A stretch of 64,000 nt of DNA. It comes from Hyphomonadaceae bacterium. GTDB lineage: Bacteria; Pseudomonadota; Alphaproteobacteria; Caulobacterales; Hyphomonadaceae. Shown piece by piece: positions 58,052 to 64,000 of the stretch. A model generated the notes under the pieces. That model saw only the letters and a program-made list of their open reading frames with translations, was not told the origin of the DNA and ran no database searches. The position numbers were made by a program, and so were the translations under genes. The stretch's first letter is position 1; every line of letters begins with the position of its first letter. Location: positions 24,839-88,838 of the forward strand of contig JAUYPV010000029.1 of NCBI GenBank assembly GCA_030697555.1. Direction: 5' to 3'.

Positions 58052-58285
58052 TTAGTCCCGCTCATCCTTGTTTTGACGCTTCAATTCCTCATTCTCTTTT
58101 TTCAGGGTCTTGTTGTCTTTCCTCATCTGCTCCTCCTCGGAGGTCGTGACGAGGTCGACCGCGCCGCCGACGACCGCGCCTGTCGCCTTTACAGCGCCGA
58201 CGCCGACGTCGAGCACGAGGCAGCCTGACAGCAGGGGCGCCGCGCAGAGAGTTGCGAGAATCAGTCTGGCCTTGGTGAGGATCAT
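58052..58285 (-). CDS. Small predicted lipoprotein with coiled-coil end
   Basis: Protein of 77 residues: a signal peptide with lipobox LLSGC (Cys at about 22), a Gly/Val-rich middle (DVGVGAVKATGAVVGGAVDLV) and a highly charged helix KTLKKENEELKRQNKDERD that should form a coiled coil. The layout recalls Lpp-like outer membrane lipoproteins that reach the cell wall, but the end is acidic and has no C-terminal Lys. Function unknown. Confidence 0.75.
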   Translation of the reverse strand: MILTKARLILATLCAAPLLSGCLVLDVGVGAVKATGAVVGGAVDLVTTSEEEQMRKDNKTLKKENEELKRQNKDERD

Positions 58286-58418
58286 GATTTCCGTCCCGCC
58301 CGTTGATCTGCCTGTGAAACGACCCCGGCGAGGGTGGCTCGCCAGGGTTTATGCTTCGTGAAGCAGGCTAACCCATGAGCCGTGGCGGAAGTATGTGCGC
58401 CGCGTTCATGTTGCGGGT

Positions 58419-59114
58419 TTAGAGGGTATCCGTCAGCACGATCTCAGCGGGGCCTTCGATGACCTTGAAGACCGCCTTCGTATCCGAGATGGCGACGCCA
58501 TCGCGGGCGCTGAGACGCTGGCCGTTCACTTCGACGATGCCGGTCGCCAGCACCGCGTAGACATGGCGGCCGGGTTCTGCGTCGTAGGCCAGTTCCTGGC
58601 CGGTTTCGATCGTCGCGCCAAGGACGCGGGCGTCGGCGCGGATGCCGAGCGCGCCGTCATCGCCCTTGCCGGACGCGAGGATGGACCAGGCGCCGGAACG
58701 GTCCGACTTCGGGAACTGCTTTGCGCCCCAGCCCGGCGGCTGGCCGTGCTTGTCGGGCTCAATCCAGATCTGGAAGATCGTGGTGGGCTCGTCCTCGAGA
58801 TTGTATTCGGCATGCCGCACGCCCGTGCCGGCCGACATGACCTGGACGTCGCCGGCCGCGGTGCGGCCCTTGTTGCCCATGGAGTCCTGGTGGGTGATCG
58901 CGCCAGTGCGGACATAGGTGATGATTTCCATGTCGCGGTGCGGGTGCGGCGGGAAGCCAGACTTCGGCTGGATGATGTCGTCGTTCCAGACGCGGAGCTT
59001 GCCCCAGCTGGTACGCTTGGGATCGTAGTATTCCGCGAACGAGAAGTGGTGGTGGGCGTCGAGCCAGCCATGGTTGGCGCCGCCGAGGGAGGAGAAAGGC
59101 CGGACTTCGATCAT
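58419..59114 (-). CDS. Pirin family protein
   Basis: Bicupin of 231 residues. The first cupin carries the metal ligands in PPHPHRDMEIITYV and the His/Glu of GVRHAEYN (RPFSSLGGANHGWLDAHHHFSF at the start is the YhaK/YhhW-type opening). Bacterial pirins such as E. coli YhhW act as quercetin dioxygenases. ATG at 59114. A palindromic operator lies within the promoter spacer upstream. Confidence 0.92.
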   Translation of the reverse strand: MIEVRPFSSLGGANHGWLDAHHHFSFAEYYDPKRTSWGKLRVWNDDIIQPKSGFPPHPHRDMEIITYVRTGAITHQDSMGNKGRTAAGDVQVMSAGTGVRHAEYNLEDEPTTIFQIWIEPDKHGQPPGWGAKQFPKSDRSGAWSILASGKGDDGALGIRADARVLGATIETGQELAYDAEPGRHVYAVLATGIVEVNGQRLSARDGVAISDTKAVFKVIEGPAEIVLTDTL

Positions 59115-59144
59115 TGTTGAATCTCCGGAATTGCTGTTGGCAGG

Positions 59145-59173
59145 CATATAGTTGCATATGCAACAAGATGCAA
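59145..59173 (-). promoter_or_regulatory. Promoter with a palindromic operator in its spacer, upstream of pirin
   Basis: On the minus strand TTGCAT (59173-59168), a 17-base spacer and TATATG (59150-59145). The spacer holds the perfect 14-bp palindrome GTTGCATATGCAAC (59151-59164). A dimeric repressor bound there would block RNA polymerase directly. The site resembles operators of MarR-type regulators in size and symmetry. The pirin ATG is 31 bases past the -10 element. Confidence 0.75.
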
Positions 59174-59184
59174 GGGGGCGGTTC

Positions 59185-59280
59185 GGCAGTCGCCAATGGG
59201 CAGTAGGCAGTCGGATTCCAGACAAGCAAACGGCAGCAGACGGGTTGCGTCCACTGCCGATTGCCGATTGCCGATTGGCT
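59185..59280. repeat. Short 7-bp-type repeats in inverted arrangement
   Basis: At 59254-59278 the unit TTGCCGA is repeated (CTGCCGA-TTGCCGA-TTGCCGA-TTGGC). At 59185-59212 a related series on the opposite strand reads GGCAGTC-GCCAATG-GGCAGTA-GGCAGTC. The two blocks flank about 40 bases. They lie in the gap between the NIPSNAP and pirin genes. Confidence 0.55.
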
Positions 59281-59292
59281 GGCGCGCAGCGC

Positions 59293-60117
59293 CTAGTTCA
59301 GCGGCGAATAGTCCGTCGGTTTCATCTGTACCGAGACGACGCCGCCCGGGGAGATGAGGATCGGGCCGGCCTTCTGGCTGTCGGCGGCGACCTTCTTCCA
59401 CTCTTCGTCGGCGCTGAAGGCGGCCCACGAGGCGGTGCGGGCTTCCTGGTTCGGATACGCCATCAGGTAGACCATCTTGTTGTCCATGGTGGGCTGGCCG
59501 CCAGTGGGACGCCAGTAGAGCATGCTGGTCATGCCGTGCTTCTTGAAGATGCGCAGGGTGTGGTCGCGGAAGCGGGTGTGCAGGTCTTCCAGCTTGCCCG
59601 GGTTGGTCGTGTAGGTGCGCAGCTCGAAATGGCGCGGCGGCGAGGCGGACTTGAGATCCAGCGTCGGCGAATAATCGGTCGCGGTGAGGAAAGTATTCTC
59701 GATCTTCGAGGTCAGCGAGCCATTGGCTTGGCTGGCGCGGTAGACGCTGGTCCATTCCGGATCGGAGGCGAAGGCGGTCCAGGCGGTGTCGCGCGCGGCG
59801 CGGTCCTTGTAGCCCATCAGGTAGATCAGGCGGTGATCGTCGGCCTGCACCGGATGGAAGAAGGCGATCGGCGTCATGCCGTGCTTCTTGAACAGCGAGA
59901 TGGTGTGGTCCCGAAAGCGAGCGTCGAGTTCGAGCATCTTGCCTTCGGCGGCGGTGTAGACCCGCAGCTCGTAGAGGCCGATCTGTGGAGGCGGCGGGGT
60001 GCTCTCGCTTTCACCCAGCGTTTCGCAGGCGGCGAGGAGGGCGGTCGCGGCGACGGCGATGATCGCGGCGGCGCGGCGGAAGAACGTACCGGGACGGGTA
60101 GAGGCAAGGGTCGTCAT
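59293..60117 (-). CDS. NIPSNAP family lipoprotein with two tandem domains
   Basis: Predicted lipoprotein of 274 residues (lipobox LLAAC near residue 32) with two NIPSNAP domains. The first has YELRVYTAAEGKMLELDARFRDHTISLFKKHGMTPIAFFHPV, the second FELRTYTTNPGKLEDLHTRFRDHTLRIFKKHGMTSMLYWRP; both are dimeric alpha-beta barrel folds. The close match between the halves indicates internal duplication. Function unknown. Start at the ATG at 60117. Confidence 0.87.
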   Translation of the reverse strand: MTTLASTRPGTFFRRAAAIIAVAATALLAACETLGESESTPPPPQIGLYELRVYTAAEGKMLELDARFRDHTISLFKKHGMTPIAFFHPVQADDHRLIYLMGYKDRAARDTAWTAFASDPEWTSVYRASQANGSLTSKIENTFLTATDYSPTLDLKSASPPRHFELRTYTTNPGKLEDLHTRFRDHTLRIFKKHGMTSMLYWRPTGGQPTMDNKMVYLMAYPNQEARTASWAAFSADEEWKKVAADSQKAGPILISPGGVVSVQMKPTDYSPLN

Positions 60118-60248
60118 GTTTCCCACCTGTTTATGAACCTGTGATGGCCCGGACCGATTGGCCCATTTTCCCATCAGGTAGCGCAACATTTCGCTGAGCA
60201 ACAGGCGTGCCGCGCACAAGCGCTCGTGAGCGGGAAGGCGCAGCTGGG

Positions 60249-61028
60249 TCAGCCGAACGCGAAGGCGTCCATGCGCAGGATGCCGTAGGTGGTGCTGGTG
60301 TGGAGGCGGTTTACCCTGTCCGCGCCGGCGCCCAGGGCGACATAGAGGGGCAGGAGATGCTCCTCGGTCGGGTGGTTGTGGGCGGCCTCGGGGGCGAGCT
60401 GGCGATAGTTAAGCAGGTCGCCGATGCGCCGATCCTTGAGGGCCGAGGACATCCATTCCGCGAAGACATGCACCCAGTCCTGCTCGGGCGCGTCGATGCG
60501 GCCGCCTGAGGAGAAGAAGCTGGCAAGGTCATGGGTGAAGTTGCCCGAGCCGATAATCAGCACGCCCTCGCTGCGCAGGGGAGCGAGGAGCTGGCCGAGG
60601 CGATAATGGTGTTCCGGGCCGAGACGGGTCTGGACCGATAGCTGGATAACCGGAATGTCCGCGTCCGGCCAGGCGAGCATCAGGGGCGCCCAGGCGCCAT
60701 GGTCGAGGCCACGGCGCTGGTCGATGTCGGCGGGCAGGCCGCCGGCGGTGAGGAGTTCGACAGCGCGCTTCGCTAGGTCGGCCGAGGGCGGGGCGGGATA
60801 GCTGAGCTTGTAGAGCGCCTCCGGGAAGCCGCCGAAGTCGTGGATCGTCTCGTGGGCGGGCGGCGCGTTGACGGTGGGGCGCAGGCGCTCCCAGTGGGCC
60901 GAGACCATGAGGATGGCCTTGGGCTTCTCCGGCAGGAGGCTGGGCAGGGTCTTCAGGAAGTCACGCGCCTCCGCATCCTCGATGGCGAGCATGGGAGAGC
61001 CGTGGGAGACGAAGATCGCGGGAAGCAT
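60249..61028 (-). CDS. LigB-type extradiol dioxygenase (4,5-DOPA dioxygenase family)
   Basis: Class III ring-cleavage dioxygenase of 259 residues, YgiD/LigB type. Metal ligands: His in FVSHGSPML, His in SAHWERLRPTV, and DHGAWAPLMLAWPDADIPVIQLS, with GSGNFTHDL further on. In E. coli YgiD cleaves L-DOPA; the natural substrate is unknown. ATG at 61028 is preferred; an open frame runs 17 codons further upstream into the repeat region. Confidence 0.92.
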   Translation of the reverse strand: MLPAIFVSHGSPMLAIEDAEARDFLKTLPSLLPEKPKAILMVSAHWERLRPTVNAPPAHETIHDFGGFPEALYKLSYPAPPSADLAKRAVELLTAGGLPADIDQRRGLDHGAWAPLMLAWPDADIPVIQLSVQTRLGPEHHYRLGQLLAPLRSEGVLIIGSGNFTHDLASFFSSGGRIDAPEQDWVHVFAEWMSSALKDRRIGDLLNYRQLAPEAAHNHPTEEHLLPLYVALGAGADRVNRLHTSTTYGILRMDAFAFG

Positions 61029-61078
61029 GCTGCCAACGTGGCGGCGCTGCGTGCGCAGATCAAGGTCCGGAAAATTCA

Positions 61079-61216
61079 CCTCCCCTTGGAAAGGGGAGGT
61101 CGGAGCAAGCGAAGCTTGCGACGGGTGGGGATCACTTGGATCAGCGGGTGCGGGACAAAACGATCCCCACCCATCTTTTGCTTCGCAAAAGCTGACCTCC
61201 CCTTTCCAAGGGGAGG
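61079..61216. repeat. Two 55-bp structured repeats in inverted orientation
   Basis: Copies at 61079-61133 (plus) and 61162-61216 (minus). Each consists of CCTCCCCTT-GG-AAAGGGGAGG, then a second hairpin with loop CGAAG, then GGGTGGGGATC. The first 23 and last 11 bases are identical. The second stem differs (GCAAG/CTTGC against CTTTTG/CAAAAG) but stays paired in both. They lie between the dioxygenase and MFS genes, both on the minus strand, and together can form one large cruciform. Confidence 0.85.
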
Positions 61217-61224
61217 GGACCTGC

Positions 61225-62673
61225 TCAGCTCTCCATGTCCTTACGGATATAGCGCATCACGAGGAAGAAGCTGGCGATGGAGAGGACGTGCACGGCGGTT
61301 GACCAGTAGATCGTGTTGGTCAGGCCTTCCTTCATTCCCAGGCCGCAGGCTGCGGCTTGCGGCGCATCCCTCGCCACGGATTTGCAGAAGTCGACGTCGA
61401 GTCCGCCGGAGACCTGCGCGAGATGCCAGTTGGAGAAAGCGTCGCTGACCATGCCGAAGAGGGTGGGGCCGGCGCCAAGGCCGATCATGTTGACGACGAA
61501 CAGCAGGATGGCGGAAGTGGTCGCGCGCATCGCGGGCGGGACGAGACCGGGCACGCCACCATAGACGGGGCCATACCAGATCGCGACGCCGATGTTCGGG
61601 ATGATCAGGAGGATCATCGCCAGCAACATGTTGTCGATCGAGCAGAGATACCAGAAGACCGGCAGGCAGATGAAAGGCGCGACAAGCATGGGAACCGCAA
61701 ACTGTCGCAGGTCCTTCGCGCCATAGTGGTCGCACCACCAGCCGCCGAGCCACGAGCCGATGACGCCGCCTATGCCCGCGGCGACGCCCATGCCGATGCC
61801 GAGAAAGGCGATGCCCGGATCGCGGCCGCCGATGCCGAGCACGGCGGCCGCGTTCGCCAGACCTTCAGGCTGCGTCGTATAAAAATACACGCCGAGGAAG
61901 AATGAGTGTGAGTAGGAGACGGACGCGGAAAACGCCGCGCCGAGCGCCATCAGCCAGAAGGTGGGCTTGTTGGTCAGCACCTTCATGACCTGACTGATCG
62001 GCAGGTAGGGCGAGGCGGCGGTGGCGGCTTTCAGCGCTTCGCCTTTCAGCGTGCGGCGCGGTTCGATCAGCGTGAACGCCGCGACGACGGCGAGAAGAAG
62101 TCCGGGCGCGCCGGCGACGAAGAAGGCGACGCGCCAGCCCCAGTTCGCGGCGATGATGCCGCCCAGCGCCATGCCGAGCAGCGTGCCGATGGAGATGCCC
62201 ATCGCGTAGATCGACATCGCCCGGGCGCGGGAGCTCTTCGGGAAATATTCGGCAAGCAGCGAGTGGGCCGTGGGCGTGCAGCCAGCTTCGCCGATGCCGA
62301 CGCCGCAGCGGCTGATCGCTAGCACAACGAAATTCCACGCCATGCCGCCGACCAGAGTAAAGCTGCTCCACACGGCCAGAGACGCCGTCATGATCCAGGT
62401 CCGGTCGCCTTTGTCGGCCCAGCGCGCAATCGGGATACCGAGGATGGTGTAGAGCAGGGCGAACCAGAGGCCGGCCATGGCGCCGACCTCGGTGTTGCTG
62501 AGATTCAGCTCGGCCTGGATCTGCGGGATCAGGATGGTGACGATCTGGCGGTCGAGGAAGTTGACCGTGTAGATCGCGACGAGAAGGCCGAGCGCATAGG
62601 CGCGATAGGATTTCGTGATCTGCCCGGGCGGCGCAACAGCAGCGGGCGCGGCCTCCAACGCGGTGTTGGCCAT
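61225..62673 (-). CDS. MFS transporter, Spinster-like
   Basis: Twelve-helix transporter of 482 residues. YTVNFLDRQIVTILIPQIQAELNLS in helix 1, the motif-A loop PIARWADKGDRTWIM and RCGVGIGEAGCTPTAHSLLAEYFP (motif with GEAG) are typical of the Spinster/ACS-related MFS group found in alphaproteobacteria with many members. A loop near residues 430-460 has two Cys. Start at the ATG at 62673; the frame is open further upstream. Substrate unknown. Confidence 0.88.
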   Translation of the reverse strand: MANTALEAAPAAVAPPGQITKSYRAYALGLLVAIYTVNFLDRQIVTILIPQIQAELNLSNTEVGAMAGLWFALLYTILGIPIARWADKGDRTWIMTASLAVWSSFTLVGGMAWNFVVLAISRCGVGIGEAGCTPTAHSLLAEYFPKSSRARAMSIYAMGISIGTLLGMALGGIIAANWGWRVAFFVAGAPGLLLAVVAAFTLIEPRRTLKGEALKAATAASPYLPISQVMKVLTNKPTFWLMALGAAFSASVSYSHSFFLGVYFYTTQPEGLANAAAVLGIGGRDPGIAFLGIGMGVAAGIGGVIGSWLGGWWCDHYGAKDLRQFAVPMLVAPFICLPVFWYLCSIDNMLLAMILLIIPNIGVAIWYGPVYGGVPGLVPPAMRATTSAILLFVVNMIGLGAGPTLFGMVSDAFSNWHLAQVSGGLDVDFCKSVARDAPQAAACGLGMKEGLTNTIYWSTAVHVLSIASFFLVMRYIRKDMES

Positions 62674-62838
62674 TCGTCGCTTTCCTCCCACCGACTCTTG
62701 CGGTGATAGGTCAGGACTATGACGTGCGCTTCGAGGAAGCCAATGACGAAAGCGTAGCGCGCCTTCGAAAGACGCGCTGCACTGCAATATGAACGCGTTA
62801 CCGGACTATGTGTGCGCAGGCCCGCGCGGTAGCGGGAT

Positions 62839-63237
62839 TCAGACCCGCTCTCCGAGTCGAGCGGATACCAGCTCGGTGTCGAGGTACTCGGTGATCTCGA
62901 TCATCTTTCCGTCCCGCATGCGGATCACGAAGCAGTATTCGTTGTCGTAGCGCTGTCCGTCCTTGAGCTGGTTCTGGCCCTTCGCCTCGACGATGACGAA
63001 GTCGCCGTCGGCATGGATGCGGGAGGGCACGCAGGTGTTGCGTCCGTCAAGTTTCTCGCGAAGACGGCCGAAGATGTCTTCGAGGATCGCAGTCTTGCCG
63101 CGATAGACGCCAGACCAGGAATTGGCGCCGCGGGCGATCCACACAGCGTCGTCGGCGAGCGCCTCGACATAGGGGCGGCCATTGCCCTTCGCGGTTTCAG
63201 CGAAGATGGCGGTGATGATGTCCTTGTTGGTAGGCAT
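62839..63237 (-). CDS. SnoaL-like (NTF2 superfamily) protein
   Basis: Small alpha+beta barrel protein of 132 residues. ITAIFAETAKGNGRPYVEALADDAVWIARGANSWSGVYRGKTAI and DFVIVEAKGQNQLKDGQRYDNEYCFVIRMRDGKMIEITEYLDTELV follow the SnoaL-like/ketosteroid isomerase-like pattern. Such proteins are isomerases, hydratases or ligand binders; the activity is not predictable. It lies between the MFS and aldo/keto reductase genes on the same strand. Confidence 0.88.
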   Translation of the reverse strand: MPTNKDIITAIFAETAKGNGRPYVEALADDAVWIARGANSWSGVYRGKTAILEDIFGRLREKLDGRNTCVPSRIHADGDFVIVEAKGQNQLKDGQRYDNEYCFVIRMRDGKMIEITEYLDTELVSARLGERV

Positions 63238-63301
63238 GCGCAGTCTCCCATTCCGGCCAATGGGCCGGTTCCCAGTTGTTTGTGATCGATAGTTCGGCGG
63301 T

Positions 63302-64000
63302 CTAGCCGGCGACGCTCTTCATCCCGGCTTCGTCATAGCGTTCGCCTTTGACCCTGGCGGCGAGTGCATTGAGTTTCTCCATTGCGGCCGGTGGGATCTT
63401 CACGTCCGCCGCGGCGAGGTTCGACTTGAGGTTGGCGGCCTTGGTTGTCCCCGGAATGACCACGACGTCCGGATCGCGCGCCAGCACCCAGGCGAGTGCG
63501 ACCTGTCCTGCCGTGGCGTTGAGCGTAGCGGCGATGCGGGAGATCTCTTCGACCAGGGCGAGGTTGTTCTCGAGGGCTTCGCCGGAGAAGCGGGGCGCCA
63601 TGCTGGCGCGGAAATCCCAGCCGTTCGGCTTCCAGTCCTTCGTCCAGCCGGCCAGCATGCCGCGGCCGAGCGGGGAGTAGGCGACGAGTGTCGTGCCGGT
63701 TTCCTTGGTAGCCGCGAGAATGCCTTCGTCCTCGACGAAGCGCGTGAAGATGGAGAACTCCGATTGCAGCGCGGCGATGGGATGGACCTTTGCGGCAGCG
63801 CGCAGCGTGTCGGCGGTCACTTCGGAAAGGCCGATGGCCTTCACCTTGCCGGCCTTCACAGCATCCGCCATTGCGCCAACGGTTTCCTCGATGGGGCGGG
63901 TGAAGTCGCGGCGGTGGAGATACCAGAGGTCGACGTGATCGGTCTTGAGGAAGCGAAGAGACTGTTCCAGCGCACGCACTGCGTTCTTGGGCGAGCCATC
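63302..64000 (-). CDS. Aldo/keto reductase (5' end outside the window)
   Basis: NADPH-dependent reductase; 232 codons are visible and the frame runs off the right edge, so the N-terminal part with the catalytic Asp and Tyr is missing. Visible landmarks: [67 protein letters not shown] and [17 protein letters not shown], which fit the AKR13/YakC-like group. An internal GTG at 63979 is a Val codon within the gene, not its start. Confidence 0.9.
   Translation of the reverse strand, partial: DGSPKNAVRALEQSLRFLKTDHVDLWYLHRRDFTRPIEETVGAMADAVKAGKVKAIGLSEVTADTLRAAAKVHPIAALQSEFSIFTRFVEDEGILAATKETGTTLVAYSPLGRGMLAGWTKDWKPNGWDFRASMAPRFSGEALENNLALVEEISRIAATLNATAGQVALAWVLARDPDVVVIPGTTKAANLKSNLAAADVKIPPAAMEKLNALAARVKGERYDEAGMKSVAG

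Overview
The window is a GC-rich, gene-dense stretch of bacterial chromosome with no tRNA, rRNA, insertion sequence, prophage or CRISPR array that I can see. Gene content points to an alphaproteobacterium near Caulobacterales/Hyphomonadaceae: a three-gene bc1 complex (petABC), the divK-pleD cell-cycle pair, UbiK, an NDUFAF7-type methyltransferase next to lgt, several UrcA-type small exported proteins, DUF2093 and DUF6111-type proteins. The assignment is an inference from gene families, not from a marker gene.

Layout. 0-4.4 kb: cca, tspO, hemF, two paralogous Cys-containing lipoproteins, trmL. 4.4-7.4 kb: petA-petB-petC. 7.4-13.8 kb: a repeat-rich spacer, GNAT, mtnP, lysE-type exporter, GST, apt, a ClpP-type peptidase, a TonB-like Pro-rich protein, a secreted ubiquitin homologue, and rlmJ. 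13.8-22.7 kb: GST, a cytochrome c-PQQ dehydrogenase fusion, Bcr-type efflux pump, ychF-pth-rplY, amtB, urcA-like. 22.9-27.1 kb: a frameshifted winged-helix/TPR regulator, then blaI and an M56 (BlaR-like) sensor protease with a clear BlaI-type operator. 27.3-34.6 kb: DUF5990, MBL hydrolase, prs, pgeF, NDUFAF7-type methyltransferase, lgt, ubiK, ybjN, proC. 34.6-37.1 kb: a marR-ompR-envZ-like operon. 37.2-49.4 kb: ilvE, HIT, DUF482-type GNAT, GDPD, ridA, dinB, divK-pleD, DUF2093, M23 lipoprotein, DUF1801, alpha/beta hydrolase, thioesterase, zur and an HU gene. 49.4-64 kb: DUF429, tetR/qor, two UrcA-like genes, pyrD, DUF952, queC-queE, DUF805, pirin, NIPSNAP lipoprotein, LigB-type dioxygenase, MFS transporter, SnoaL and a partial aldo/keto reductase.

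The outstanding feature is at 12632-12925: a 97-residue protein made of a Sec signal peptide followed by a 76-residue domain that by my residue-by-residue count is 52/76 identical to eukaryotic ubiquitin, keeps the Leu8-Ile44-Val70 patch and Lys48, and ends exactly in the free LRLRGG tail. A ubiquitin aimed at the periplasm or outside of a proteobacterium, with no E1/E2/deubiquitinase in the window, is not explained by any standard housekeeping role. Secondary points of interest are a perfect 17-bp inverted repeat bracketing the HU gene, a BlaR-like protease with a non-penicillin-binding C-terminal domain, a palindromic operator placed inside a promoter spacer ahead of the pirin gene, hairpin-rich intergenic regions, and a paired 55-bp structured repeat whose two copies show compensating stem changes.
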